A DNA stretch of 44,682 bases, from the NCBI GenBank assembly GCA_018433775.1, contig JAHDQN010000076.1, positions 1-44,682 of the forward strand. Reading direction: 5' to 3'. Source of the DNA: Deltaproteobacteria bacterium. GTDB lineage: Bacteria; Desulfobacterota; Desulfomonilia; UBA1062. Made by a program: the position numbers and the translations under genes. The notes below the pieces were generated by a model. The model searched no databases. It was not told the DNA's origin and was given only the letters and a program-made list of their open reading frames with translations. Positions 30,297 to 39,401 of this stretch are shown here, piece by piece. The number at the start of each line of letters is the position of its first letter. Within the stretch, counting starts at the first letter, position 1.

Positions 30297-31574
30297 ATGG
30301 ATCAGGAAGCCAAGTCCAGTTTTAGCTTTGCCAGTATTGCCGTGAGCTTCTTCATCCTCATCGTGCTTCCCCTTACCATCACGGGTGTCATCATCAGCAA
30401 GGGGGTCGTCAAGGTGGGGGAAGAAGCGACGCAGGCAAACTTGCGCATACTCGATGATAGCCAGAAGCTGTCCATAGGTGCGCGGGCACAGACTGTGGCT
30501 GATGCAGTGGCCCAGTTTCTCTCCGATGTGGAGAAGGATGTCCGGATAGCTTCGATTCTCCCCCGTGATGCCGGCTCGTACGCCACCTTTCTCAAGTCCA
30601 ATACCCGGGGGGTCATTGAATCTTCTCAGGCGGGGATCGTGAGAATTCCCGTTCCCGTATACCATGAGATCGCCTTCCTGAACAGAGAGGGGAATACGGT
30701 TCTCAGGGTCATCTCGGACGGCACGGCCGTTACCGGGGACGGATCGTATGCGCAGGAGGAATTCTTTGTCCGGGCAAAAGGACTCGCGCCCGGAGAGTTC
30801 TACATGGGTCCGGTGGTGGGGACCGATGTGAGCAGGGAAGAGGCCGCGGCCGGGAAAAAGTTCGAGGGCGTTATCCGCCTGGCGTCTCCCGTGTTCGATT
30901 CGACCGGCTTTGCCGGCGTCGTTGAGCTGGCGCTCAATGCCGTGCACCTCGCGGAGTTCACGGATCATATCGTGCCGACGGAGCCCGGCATGGTCTTCGC
31001 CGATGTGCAGGCGGATGACCTGAACTATGCCTTCATGGTATATCAAAACGGCCTCATCATATCCCATCCTGCGGATTACGTGATCTGGGGGTATGAAGAA
31101 AATGGCCAGCCTGCACCGGTATGGGACGAGACGAATTACGCGCAGCTCTCTCAGACCGGTGATGGCGGAATAAATGTTCTGAACATGGGGTTCCTCGACG
31201 AGAACCTTCCCAAGATCCACGCGCTCGCCTCCGAAGGCAGGTCGGGGTCGCTCACCTATAACCTGAACGATACCCGGATATTCACGGCGTACGCCCCCAT
31301 TCCCTACTACGGCAACGGGTTTTCCAAGCCGCAGGGTTTCGGCTGGGTGGGGATGATCGTCGATATCGACAGGTATCACAACCTGAGCCAGGAGAAGGTC
31401 GAGGAAATTCGAGCCAAGGTCGAAAGGTGGCAGAAGTCGAGCATCGTGGTCGTCTTCGTATCGCTCATTCTCCTCTTTATCATCGCGCTCATCCTCGCAC
31501 GCGGGCTCTACCGCTCGATCCAGAGGGCTGCGAAAGACACGGACTCGATGCCGGGGCATGACGACGAAGACTAG
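30297..31574 (+). CDS. Cache-domain membrane protein without an output domain
   Basis: A 425-residue protein with a membrane helix at about residues 12-34, a large extracytoplasmic region (35-375) of double-Cache type (for example YHEIAFLNREGNTVLRV, then FFVRAKGLAPGEFYMGPVVG) and a second helix at about 382-402. The cytoplasmic tail is only some 22 residues. Cache domains bind small ligands in chemoreceptors and kinases, but here no HAMP, kinase, cyclase or methyl-accepting domain follows. ATG 30297 follows AGGAG. It may pass its signal to a separate partner. A terminator follows. Confidence 0.82.
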   Translation: MDQEAKSSFSFASIAVSFFILIVLPLTITGVIISKGVVKVGEEATQANLRILDDSQKLSIGARAQTVADAVAQFLSDVEKDVRIASILPRDAGSYATFLKSNTRGVIESSQAGIVRIPVPVYHEIAFLNREGNTVLRVISDGTAVTGDGSYAQEEFFVRAKGLAPGEFYMGPVVGTDVSREEAAAGKKFEGVIRLASPVFDSTGFAGVVELALNAVHLAEFTDHIVPTEPGMVFADVQADDLNYAFMVYQNGLIISHPADYVIWGYEENGQPAPVWDETNYAQLSQTGDGGINVLNMGFLDENLPKIHALASEGRSGSLTYNLNDTRIFTAYAPIPYYGNGFSKPQGFGWVGMIVDIDRYHNLSQEKVEEIRAKVERWQKSSIVVVFVSLILLFIIALILARGLYRSIQRAAKDTDSMPGHDDED

Positions 31575-31609
31575 ACGGTAATTCTATCCTTGCCATAGCA
31601 GTACCCCAT

Positions 31610-31646
31610 GGGTGGCGGCTTCCGGCAGGAGCTGCCACCCTTTCTT
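31610..31646 (+). terminator. Terminator after the Cache gene
   Basis: GGGTGGCGGC (31610-31619) pairs with GCTGCCACCC (31631-31640) with one G:U pair, followed by TTTCTT. It lies 36 bp after the stop codon. Confidence 0.7.
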
Positions 31647-31980
31647 CCTGCGCTCTTCTTAAGTCTCATGGCATGGACCTTTCGAGGCAAGCCCTGGACC
31701 CAGTTAACGCCGAAAAGCGGCGGAGAATGTGACCCTTCCTTCCCAGCCTTCCACAGAGAATGCGAAGGAGGATTTAAGACCTGCTCCAGGAAAGACCGGC
31801 ACATCGGTGGTGCCTGTATGAGATCATTTTCATGGAGACTTTCCAGCGGGCTGCTCATGCCGGCTCTATTTCCTGTTGAAAAAACAACACTTAACACACC
31901 GCCCACAATGAGCCCTCATTCATGAATGATATAATATCAAATGATTACAATAAGTTATAAAACCGAATTGAAAGAAGTTA

Positions 31981-32011
31981 TTGACATATACATGGCTTTC
32001 TGATTTATAAC
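31981..32011 (+). promoter_or_regulatory. Sigma-70-like promoter of the rnf operon
   Basis: A perfect -35 TTGACA (31981-31986) and a -10-like TATAAC (32006-32011) are 19 bp apart, slightly long. The predicted start lies about 25 bp before the rnfA start codon. Confidence 0.55.
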
Positions 32012-32041
32012 ATCAGGCTCGAATCGCACAGGAGGCAGCAC

Positions 32042-32617
32042 ATGTACTACATATTATTAATCGTAGGTGCGGCTCTGGTGAACAACTTCGTTCTGGCGCG
32101 CTTCCTTGGCATATGCCCGTTCATGGGCGTATCCAAGAGCATCGATACAGCTGTCGGAATGAGCATGGCGGTTATCTTCGTCATGACCCTCGCCACTTTC
32201 GTCACCTGGCTGATCAATTTTTACCTGCTCATTCCCTTTGAGCTGCAGTATCTCCAGACGATCGCCTTCATCCTCGTGATCGCGTCTCTGGTCCAGCTCG
32301 TGGAAATGATCATACAGCGGGTCAGCCCGCCTTTGTACCAGGCACTGGGGATCTTTCTTCCCCTGATCACGACGAACTGCGCAGTGCTGGGTGTGGCCAT
32401 CCTCAATATCCAGCTGGGGTATAACCTGCTCGATGCGTGTATCTTCGCAGCGGGCGCGGCCCTGGGCTTCGGTCTGGCCCTGGTGATATTCGCCGGCATG
32501 CGCGAGGACTTCGAACTCAACAACATCCCTGAGGCCTTTCGGGGGACCCCTATCGCACTCGTCACGGCCGGTATACTCTCCCTCGCATTCATGGGATTCT
32601 CAGGATTGGTGAAATAA
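32042..32617 (+). CDS. rnfA: Rnf complex subunit A
   Basis: A 191-residue membrane protein with six helices, nearly the standard RnfA length. Landmarks are [18 protein letters not shown] near the N-terminus and [17 protein letters not shown] in the middle; the Cys in each segment is conserved in RnfA/RnfE and bridges an Fe-S centre between them. ATG 32042 follows AGGAGGC. Rnf transfers electrons from reduced ferredoxin to NAD+ and pumps sodium ions or protons outward. This is the first gene of the order A-B-C-D-G-E; rnfB starts one base after its stop. Confidence 0.97.
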   Translation: MYYILLIVGAALVNNFVLARFLGICPFMGVSKSIDTAVGMSMAVIFVMTLATFVTWLINFYLLIPFELQYLQTIAFILVIASLVQLVEMIIQRVSPPLYQALGIFLPLITTNCAVLGVAILNIQLGYNLLDACIFAAGAALGFGLALVIFAGMREDFELNNIPEAFRGTPIALVTAGILSLAFMGFSGLVK

Positions 32618-32618
32618 G

Positions 32619-33593
32619 ATGATCAGTTCAATCTTGCTGTTGGGTGGAATCGGTTTTCTGGCTGCCCTCATCCTCGGGATTTCCGCGGTGACCTTTGCCG
32701 TGAAGATGGATCCCCGGGAAAAGGCGGTTCTCGATCAGCTACCTGGTGCGAACTGCGGTGCCTGCGGCTTTGCGGGCTGTGCAGCCTTCGCCCATGAGAT
32801 CACCGTAAACCCGGAGGCCGAGATGGCGTGTCCGGCGGTGAATGAAGAGGCGCTCGAAGCCATGTCCGGGATCCTCGGCAGGTCCCTGGGCGGAAGCGCT
32901 CCGCTCATCGCGTGCATACGCTGTAAGGGCGCTCCTGCGGAGACGACAAACCGGTACGGCTACGTAGGGCCGAAGGACTGCCGGGCCGCGCAGATCGTGG
33001 CCGGCGGATCAAAGGGATGCCAGTATGGCTGTCTGGGTCTGGGAACCTGCGAAGAGGTGTGCCCCTTCGGGGCCATCATCATGGGTGAGGACGGACTTCC
33101 CCGCGTAATCGAATCGCTGTGCACCGGATGCGGCAAGTGCGTCGGCGCCTGTCCCCGGGGGATCATCCAGCTCATTCCCCGGACCGGGAATTACAGCGTG
33201 GGCTGTATCTCCAAGGATACGGCAAAGGAAATGAAGCCGCTGTGCAAGGTGGGATGCATCAAGTGCGGAATCTGCGCCGATGTGTGCCCCTTCGATGCGA
33301 TCACGGTTTCCAAGACCACCTCTGCCGAGATCGATCAGGACAAGTGCCAAAGATGCGGCCTGTGCGTGAGCGCGTGCCCGACCGGCGTCATCTCGGCCCT
33401 GAGAGCGCCTCAGAAGGCCCGCGTCATCACAGAGAAGTGCAAAGGGTGCAGCATCTGTGAACAGGTGTGTCCGGCCGAGGCCATTTCCGGGAAGGTGAAG
33501 GAACCATATTTCGTCAATGAAGGCAAGTGCATCGGCTGCGGTCTGTGTATCGAGAAGTGCCCGTCCGATGCCATAGAGAGGATCATCTCATGA
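32619..33593 (+). CDS. rnfB: Rnf complex subunit B, multi-cluster ferredoxin-like
   Basis: A 324-residue protein. An N-terminal membrane helix (5-27) leads to a Fe-S domain (NCGACGFAGC plus a later Cys), then a long ferredoxin-like region. I count six CxxCxxCxxxCP-type motifs there: LGTCEEVCP with preceding Cys, CTGCGKCVGACP, CIKCGICADVCP, CQRCGLCVSACP, CKGCSICEQVCP and CIGCGLCIEKCP. Up to seven [4Fe-4S] clusters are therefore possible, more than in the short E. coli RsxB. It takes electrons from ferredoxin and passes them into the complex. The stop overlaps the rnfC start (ATGA). Confidence 0.97.
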   Translation: MISSILLLGGIGFLAALILGISAVTFAVKMDPREKAVLDQLPGANCGACGFAGCAAFAHEITVNPEAEMACPAVNEEALEAMSGILGRSLGGSAPLIACIRCKGAPAETTNRYGYVGPKDCRAAQIVAGGSKGCQYGCLGLGTCEEVCPFGAIIMGEDGLPRVIESLCTGCGKCVGACPRGIIQLIPRTGNYSVGCISKDTAKEMKPLCKVGCIKCGICADVCPFDAITVSKTTSAEIDQDKCQRCGLCVSACPTGVISALRAPQKARVITEKCKGCSICEQVCPAEAISGKVKEPYFVNEGKCIGCGLCIEKCPSDAIERIIS

Positions 33594-34900
33594 AAACGTT
33601 CAAGGGCGGCATTCATCCACCTGAGGAAAAGCAGCTCGTCAAAGACAATCCCATTGTCGACTTCCCCTTGAGCTCCCGATATCACGTGCTCGTTCAGCAG
33701 CATCTGGGCGCACCGGCGAAACCCGTCGTAAAGGCGGGAGACGAGGTGAAGAAGGGGCAGGTTCTCTCCGAGCCCCTGGGGTTCGTGTCCGTGCCCGTCC
33801 ATGCGCCCACCTCCGGGCGGGTCAAGGAGATCGGCAGGATCGTTCATCCCGTGACCGGACTTTTAGCCCCCTGTATCGTCATCGATGCAGACGGCCGCGA
33901 CGAGTGGGCAGACGGGCTTCCCCTGGATCGCGACCCATTCGCCATGAGCAGGGAAGAGCTCCTCGACGCCATAAAGACGGCAGGGGTCGTGGGAATGGGC
34001 GGCGCGACCTTCCCCACCCACGTGAAGCTCTCTCCTCCCAAGGACAAGACCATCGACACCTTTATCGTCAACGGCGCCGAGTGCGAGCCCTACCTCTCGT
34101 CCGATCACCGGCTCATGCTGGAACAGCCCGGGCGGGTTCTGAAGGGGGCTGGGGTGATCATGAAGGCTCTCGGCCTCGACCGGGCCACCATCGCCATAGA
34201 GGCGAACAAGCCCGATGCCATCAAGCTCATGCGGGAAAAGGCGCCGGCTGAGATCCAGGTGGAGGCCTTGAAGGTCAAGTATCCCCAGGGCGCGGAGAAA
34301 CAGCTCATCAATGCCCTGACCGGCCGTGAGGTCCCCTCGGGCGGGCTGCCCATGGATGTGGGGGCCGTGGTCCAGAATGCGGGGACCTGCGCCGCGGTCT
34401 GGGACGCATGCGCGCGCGGCATTCCCCTCATCGAGCGGATCACCTCGGTGACCGGCCGGGGAATCGTGCAGCCGAAAAACATCCGGGTGCGCGTAGGCAC
34501 TCTGTTGAGAGAGGTCATCGATTTCTGCGGAGGGCTCAATGGAGCCGCCAAGATCATATTCGGCGGGCCCATGATGGGCATCGCGCAGTTCACGCAGGAC
34601 ATCGCCATCATGAAGGGCACCTCGGGCGTGCTGGTGCTGCGGGAAGAAGACACCAACATAACCGCCTATTCCGCGTGCATATCCTGCGGAAGGTGCGTGG
34701 AGGCGTGCCCCATGGGGCTCATTCCCTCGACCCTGAGCAAGCTCGGCGAAAAGGGGATGTACCAGAAGGCCATGGAGAACAGCCTGCTGGATTGCGTTGA
34801 ATGCGGGAGCTGTACCTATGTCTGTCCGGCCAACAGGCCGATCGTTCACTTCGTCAAACACCTCAAGGCGCTCAGCCGTGCAGCGGGCGCCAAGAAGTAA
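33590..34900 (+). CDS. rnfC: Rnf complex subunit C
   Basis: A 436-residue peripheral subunit. It has the N-terminal RnfC segment (TFKGGIHPPEEKQLV), a barrel-sandwich part (VKAGDEVKKGQVL), the NADH/FMN-binding Complex-I 51-kDa-like domain (GVVGMGGATFPTHVKL, NGAECEPYLSSDHRLM) and two [4Fe-4S] motifs near the end (CISCGRCVEACP and CVECGSCTYVCP). It is the NAD+-reducing subunit. ATG 33590 overlaps the rnfB stop; an upstream in-frame start would lie deep inside rnfB. Confidence 0.97.
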   Translation: MKTFKGGIHPPEEKQLVKDNPIVDFPLSSRYHVLVQQHLGAPAKPVVKAGDEVKKGQVLSEPLGFVSVPVHAPTSGRVKEIGRIVHPVTGLLAPCIVIDADGRDEWADGLPLDRDPFAMSREELLDAIKTAGVVGMGGATFPTHVKLSPPKDKTIDTFIVNGAECEPYLSSDHRLMLEQPGRVLKGAGVIMKALGLDRATIAIEANKPDAIKLMREKAPAEIQVEALKVKYPQGAEKQLINALTGREVPSGGLPMDVGAVVQNAGTCAAVWDACARGIPLIERITSVTGRGIVQPKNIRVRVGTLLREVIDFCGGLNGAAKIIFGGPMMGIAQFTQDIAIMKGTSGVLVLREEDTNITAYSACISCGRCVEACPMGLIPSTLSKLGEKGMYQKAMENSLLDCVECGSCTYVCPANRPIVHFVKHLKALSRAAGAKK

Positions 34901-34911
34901 AGGGGCATGAA

Positions 34912-35949
34912 ATGAAGAATATATCCGCTTCGAACCCTGCCGAAGATCCGGCAAAGGAGCAGGCCGCGAAACTCAGCGTGTATGTTTCGGGCTCGCCCCA
35001 CGTGCATTCTACAGAGGATGTGCCATGGATCATGAGGCAGGTCATTTATGCGTTGATTCCCGGCGCCCTGGTGGGGGTCTATTTTTTCGGCATCCCCGCC
35101 CTCAAGGTGATCGCCGTTGCGGTGGTCTCCTGCGTGGTCATGGAGGCGCTGTGGCAGAAGCTCACGGGAAACCCCATCACCATAAAGGACGGCTCGGCCG
35201 TGCTGACCGGGCTGCTGCTGGCGATGAACCTTCCTTCCGGGGCTCCCTGGTGGCTCGTGGTGATCGGCTCGCTGGTGGCGATCATCATCGCCAAGCAACT
35301 CTTCGGCGGGATCGGCAACAACCCGTTCAACCCTGCGCTGGTCGGGCGGGTGTTCCTCCTGATCTCCTTCCCGGTGGCCATGACCACCTGGCCCGAGCCG
35401 CGGTCGTTCTTTTCCCAGGCCGCGGATGCGACCACCGGTGCAACGCCGCTTGGCGCCCTGAAGACCGCGATTTTCGAGCACGGAACCATTGCGGCCGCGC
35501 CCGGAATGAACCTCATGGACCCGTTCCTCGGCAATGTGGGAGGGTCCCTGGGTGAAATATCGGCGCTGGCGCTGATCCTGGGAGGCATCTATCTCATCGC
35601 CAGGAAGATCATCACCTGGCATATCCCGGTGGTATACATCGTTACCGTTGCCGTGCTTACCGGCATACTCTGGCTCGTCAACCCTGAAGGATATGCCAGT
35701 CCGGCCTTTCACCTCGTTGCCGGCGGGCTCATGCTCGGTGCATTCTTCATGGCTACCGACATGGTGACCTCGCCCATCACGAACACGGGCAAGGTTGTCT
35801 TTGCCGCAGGATGCGGGGTGATCACCGTGGTGATACGTCTGTGGGGAGGATATCCCGAAGGGGTGTCGTTCGCGATCCTGATCATGAACGCCTTCGTTCC
35901 CCTGATCAACCGAGCCACCAGACCGACGAAATTTGGAGCCGTGCGATGA
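34912..35949 (+). CDS. rnfD: Rnf complex subunit D
   Basis: A 345-residue membrane protein with about ten helices. It starts with a cytoplasmic segment (to about residue 35) and contains LFGGIGNNPFNPALVGR and the flavinylation-type motif TTGATPL, whose Thr carries covalent FMN in RnfD/NqrB. ATG 34912 follows AAGGGG with seven-base spacing. RnfD couples electron transfer to ion translocation. The stop overlaps the rnfG start (ATGA). Confidence 0.96.
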   Translation: MKNISASNPAEDPAKEQAAKLSVYVSGSPHVHSTEDVPWIMRQVIYALIPGALVGVYFFGIPALKVIAVAVVSCVVMEALWQKLTGNPITIKDGSAVLTGLLLAMNLPSGAPWWLVVIGSLVAIIIAKQLFGGIGNNPFNPALVGRVFLLISFPVAMTTWPEPRSFFSQAADATTGATPLGALKTAIFEHGTIAAAPGMNLMDPFLGNVGGSLGEISALALILGGIYLIARKIITWHIPVVYIVTVAVLTGILWLVNPEGYASPAFHLVAGGLMLGAFFMATDMVTSPITNTGKVVFAAGCGVITVVIRLWGGYPEGVSFAILIMNAFVPLINRATRPTKFGAVR

Positions 35950-36521
35950 AAGAGATCGTCAAACTCATATCAGTGCTAACGGTCGTATGTGTGCTGGCGG
36001 GGCTGTCTCTGTCCTTTGTCAGCAGTGCCACTCAGGAGGCGCGCGATTACCAGGACAGGCTCGAGCTCCTGAGCTCGCTCAACATGGTTCTACCCGACCA
36101 CGATAACGAGCCCGACAAGGATGCCGTGGAAGTCTCTGGCGACACCTATTATCTCGCCAGAAAGGATGGGGAGGTGAACGGCATCGCGTTCATCACCTCG
36201 TCCGACAAGGGTTACAGCGGGCTTATCCGGGTCATCGTCGGTGTGCAGCCTGGTGGAGAGATCTTCTCCATCGGAATCCTAGAACAGAAGGAGACCCCCG
36301 GGCTGGGTTCGAAGATCACCGAAGACTGGTTCATCGACCAGTACAAGGGGAAATCCCTGGAGAATGCCAGGTGGGCGGTGAAAAAGGACAACGGAGACTT
36401 CGAACAGATCTCCGGGGCAACCATATCACCACGTGCGGTCACCGGTGCGGTTCAGAAGGGGCTGCAGGCATACCAGGAAGACAAGCAGGAGATTCTCGGA
36501 GGCGGCGATGTCGTTCAGTAA
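35946..36521 (+). CDS. rnfG: Rnf complex subunit G
   Basis: A 191-residue protein with one N-terminal membrane helix (about 5-25) and an extracytoplasmic FMN-binding domain. The SGATISPRAV segment holds the Thr that is covalently flavinylated in RnfG/NqrC, and KETPGLGSKI is a further family motif. ATG 35946 overlaps the rnfD stop by four bases. Maturation needs an ApbE-type flavin transferase, not encoded in this window. Confidence 0.96.
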   Translation: MKEIVKLISVLTVVCVLAGLSLSFVSSATQEARDYQDRLELLSSLNMVLPDHDNEPDKDAVEVSGDTYYLARKDGEVNGIAFITSSDKGYSGLIRVIVGVQPGGEIFSIGILEQKETPGLGSKITEDWFIDQYKGKSLENARWAVKKDNGDFEQISGATISPRAVTGAVQKGLQAYQEDKQEILGGGDVVQ

Positions 36522-37164
36522 GGAACTGATAAAAGGAATATGGAAGGAAAATCCGGTATTCATCCTCGTTCTCGGGATGTGCCCCACCCTGGCGGTCACC
36601 ACTTCGGCGATCAACGGCCTGGGGATGGGTGTTGCCACGACCTTTGTGCTCATCTGCTCGAATATCGTGGTCTCCATCATCCGCTCGTATGTTCCCGACC
36701 GGGTGAGGATCCCGGTGTTCATCGTGGTGATCGCCTCGTTCGTCACCATCGTTGATCTCACCATGAGCGGGTATTTCCGGGGGTTGTACCACGCGCTCGG
36801 ACTCTTCATTCCCCTGATCGTGGTGAACTGCATCATTCTCGGACGGGCCGAGGCCTTTGCCTCCAAGAAGTCCATCCCGCTCTCCGTCGCCGACGCCGTG
36901 GGCATGGGTGCGGGCTTCACCCTGGCGCTGGTGATGCTCGGCGCTATCAGGGAGCTTTTCGGAAACGGCACGATTTTCGATTTCAGCATCTTCGGCAGCG
37001 GCTTTGAGCCGGTTCTGGTCATGATACTGCCGCCGGGTGCATTTCTTACCCTGGGGGTCCTTACAGGAGTGTTTTCAGCAATAGAAAAATACAGATCGAA
37101 AGAATGGAGGAAATATGTCAGCCAAGATCTTGGAAAAACAGCAGTTGTCAGAGAACGTGTTTAA
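36508..37164 (+). CDS. rnfE: Rnf complex subunit E
   Basis: A 218-residue membrane protein with six helices, homologous to RnfA. Landmarks are WKENPVFILVLGMCPTLAVTTSAINGLGMG and LFIPLIVVNCIILGRAEAFA, each with its conserved Cys. ATG 36508 has GGAGGC upstream and overlaps rnfG by 14 bases. Its C-terminal 16 codons overlap the start of the next gene by 50 bases, an unusually long overlap that ties Rnf to NfnAB translation. Confidence 0.96.
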   Translation: MSFSKELIKGIWKENPVFILVLGMCPTLAVTTSAINGLGMGVATTFVLICSNIVVSIIRSYVPDRVRIPVFIVVIASFVTIVDLTMSGYFRGLYHALGLFIPLIVVNCIILGRAEAFASKKSIPLSVADAVGMGAGFTLALVMLGAIRELFGNGTIFDFSIFGSGFEPVLVMILPPGAFLTLGVLTGVFSAIEKYRSKEWRKYVSQDLGKTAVVRERV

Positions 37165-37969
37165 ACTGGTCTTAGACGCTCCAAAGATCGCAAAAAAGAG
37201 AAAGGCTGGACAGTTCGTGGTCTTGAGAATCCACGAAGAGGGAGAGCGGATCCCCCTCACCATTGCTGATGCCGATCCTGCGAAGGGAACACTGACCATC
37301 ATTTTCCAGGTTGTAGGAAAAAGCACCGCTCACCTTTCCGAACTCAAGGCCGGCGACAGCCTGCTGGATCTCGTGGGGCCAATGGGCCAGCCGACCCATG
37401 TCGAAAAGATCGGGACAGTGGTATGCGTCGGAGGCGGTGTGGGTGTGGCGCCGGTCTATCCCATCACCCAGGCCATGAAGAATGCCGGAAACTACGTCAT
37501 CTCCATCATCGGAGCCAGGTGCAAGGACCTCATCATCATGGAGGACGAGATGAAGGCCGTCTCGGACGAGATCATCGTGACCACGGACGACGGGACCTAC
37601 GGGTATCACGGTTTCGTGAGCCAGGCCCTCGAAGAGAAGTATCTCATGACAGGGGACAAAAAGATCGACATGGTGGTGGCCATCGGTCCGGTTCCCATGA
37701 TGAGGGCCCTGTGCGACGTGACCAAGAAGTACAACGTCCACACCGTGGTGTCCCTGAACTCGATCATGGTCGATGCAACCGGGATGTGCGGAGCCTGCAG
37801 GGTTACGGTGGGCGGCAAGACCCGTTTCGTCTGCGTCGACGGGCCGGAATTCGACGGGCATCAGGTGGATTTCAAGGAGCTCATTGACCGGCAGCGCATT
37901 TATCTCGACCAGGAAAAACAATGCTACGACCATTACTGCACATGCAGACAACAGGGAAAGGGGGCATAA
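37115..37969 (+). CDS. nfnA: NfnA: NADH-dependent ferredoxin:NADP+ oxidoreductase, small subunit
   Basis: A 284-residue ferredoxin-NADP reductase-like protein. The FAD site is RIPLTIADAD (about 49-58), the NAD site is CVGGGVGVAPVYP, and the C-terminal [2Fe-2S] site is MCGACRVTVGGKTRFVC with a nearby Asp. This is the NfnA layout, also related to the electron-transfer subunit of dihydroorotate and sulfide dehydrogenases; the adjoining NfnB gene favours NfnA. NfnAB makes NADPH by electron bifurcation or confurcation from NADH and reduced ferredoxin. ATG 37115 follows GGAGG and lies inside rnfE. Confidence 0.93.
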   Translation: MSAKILEKQQLSENVFKLVLDAPKIAKKRKAGQFVVLRIHEEGERIPLTIADADPAKGTLTIIFQVVGKSTAHLSELKAGDSLLDLVGPMGQPTHVEKIGTVVCVGGGVGVAPVYPITQAMKNAGNYVISIIGARCKDLIIMEDEMKAVSDEIIVTTDDGTYGYHGFVSQALEEKYLMTGDKKIDMVVAIGPVPMMRALCDVTKKYNVHTVVSLNSIMVDATGMCGACRVTVGGKTRFVCVDGPEFDGHQVDFKELIDRQRIYLDQEKQCYDHYCTCRQQGKGA

Positions 37970-37973
37970 GACC

Positions 37974-39377
37974 ATGGAAATGAAAGAAAGACTGAAAATC
38001 CCTCGTCAGCCGATGCCGGAGCAGGATCCGCAGGTACGCAAGAGAAACTTTGACGAAGTTCCGCTGGGCTACACCCCTGAAACTGCAAAGGCCGAGGCTC
38101 TGAGGTGCATCCAGTGCAAAAAACCGGAATGTGTCGAAGGGTGCCCGGTCGAGGTCGATATCCCCGGGTTCATCGCCCTGGTCGCCGAAGGCAAGTTCAT
38201 CGAAGCGGCCAGGAAGATCAAGCAGACCAATGCGCTGCCCGCGGTCTGCGGCAGGGTGTGCCCCCAGGAAGTCCAGTGCGAGGTCAGGTGCGTGCGCGGC
38301 AAGAAGGCTGAGCCCGTGGCCATCGGAAGGCTCGAGCGTTTCGTGGCCGACTACGAGCGCGCCGCGGGTGAGGTGTCCATCCCGAAGATCGAGAACAAGA
38401 CCGGAAAGAAAATCGCTGTCGTGGGCTCCGGTCCCTCCGGTCTGACCGTGGCGGGAGACCTGGTGCAGATGGGCCATGACGTCACGATATTCGAGGCCCT
38501 GCATGCAGCCGGGGGGGTTCTGGTGTATGGAATCCCCGAGTTCAGGCTGCCCAAGGCCATCGTTGCGGCAGAGGTTGACTATCTGAAGAAATTGGGTGTA
38601 AAAATAGAGACGTCGAATGTGATCGGTAAGGTGGCAACCGTGGATGAACTCTTTGCAGAGGGCTACGATGCAGTGTTCCTGGGCACCGGCGCGGGTCTGC
38701 CCTCGTTCATGAACATCCCCGGCGAAAACCTCAACGGCGTCTATTCCGCCAACGAGTACCTCACCCGGTCGAACCTCATGAAGGCATACCGGTTCCCCGA
38801 GTACGACACTCCCATTGTCCGCGGCAAGAACGTGGCCGTCATCGGCGGCGGAAACGTGGCCATGGACTCGGCCCGTACCGCCATGAGGCTCGGCGCGGAC
38901 CATGTCTACCTCGTCTACCGCAGGTCGCGCCAGGAAATGCCGGCCAGGATCGAGGAGATCCATCATGCGGAAGAAGAGGGGATAGAGCTTCACCTTCTCA
39001 CGAACCCCATCCGGTACCTCGGTAACGACAAGGGCTGGGTCACGGGCATCGAGTGTCTGCAGATGGAACTGGGCGAGCCGGACGATTCCGGAAGGCGCAG
39101 GCCGGTTCCCATCAAGGGGAGCGAGTTCATCAAGGACGTCGACACCGTGGTGGTCGCCATCGGTGCGGGCTCCAATCCCCTGGTGCAGAGCACGACCCCG
39201 GGTCTGGACACCAACAAATGGAACTACATCGTTGCCGATGAAGAAACCGGCCCGACCTCGCGCGAAGGCGTGTTTGCCGGCGGTGACATCGTCACGGGCG
39301 CCGCAACGGTCATCCTGGCCATGGGTGCCGGCAGAAAGGCGGCCAGGGCGATTCATAAGTATGTGATGTCCAAGTAA
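37974..39377 (+). CDS. nfnB: NfnB: NADH-dependent ferredoxin:NADP+ oxidoreductase, large subunit (GltD-like)
   Basis: A 467-residue protein of the glutamate-synthase small-subunit family. The N-terminal domain has two [4Fe-4S] sites (CIQCKKPECVEGCP and CGRVCPQEVQCEVRC). An FAD Rossmann loop follows (VVGSGPSGL), then an NADPH loop (VIGGGNVAMDSARTA) and the C-terminal FAD segment GVFAGGDIVTGAATVILAMGAGR. No glutamate synthase large subunit lies nearby, so NfnB is preferred over GltD. ATG 37974 is four bases after the nfnA stop region, with AAAGGGGG upstream. Confidence 0.94.
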   Translation: MEMKERLKIPRQPMPEQDPQVRKRNFDEVPLGYTPETAKAEALRCIQCKKPECVEGCPVEVDIPGFIALVAEGKFIEAARKIKQTNALPAVCGRVCPQEVQCEVRCVRGKKAEPVAIGRLERFVADYERAAGEVSIPKIENKTGKKIAVVGSGPSGLTVAGDLVQMGHDVTIFEALHAAGGVLVYGIPEFRLPKAIVAAEVDYLKKLGVKIETSNVIGKVATVDELFAEGYDAVFLGTGAGLPSFMNIPGENLNGVYSANEYLTRSNLMKAYRFPEYDTPIVRGKNVAVIGGGNVAMDSARTAMRLGADHVYLVYRRSRQEMPARIEEIHHAEEEGIELHLLTNPIRYLGNDKGWVTGIECLQMELGEPDDSGRRRPVPIKGSEFIKDVDTVVVAIGAGSNPLVQSTTPGLDTNKWNYIVADEETGPTSREGVFAGGDIVTGAATVILAMGAGRKAARAIHKYVMSK

Positions 39378-39401
39378 AATACAGTCTCTAGAGGAGAGAA
39401 T

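Larger units (their letters stand above)
31575..32041 (+). other. Intergenic region (467 bp) upstream of the rnf operon
   Basis: No gene is supported. It holds the terminator at 31610-31646, the shared motif GAGCCCTCATTCAT (31910-31923) overlapping a TCATTCATGAATGA palindrome (31917-31930), an A+T-rich stretch, a sigma-70-like promoter (31981-32011) and the rnfA ribosome-binding site AGGAGGC. Confidence 0.6.
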
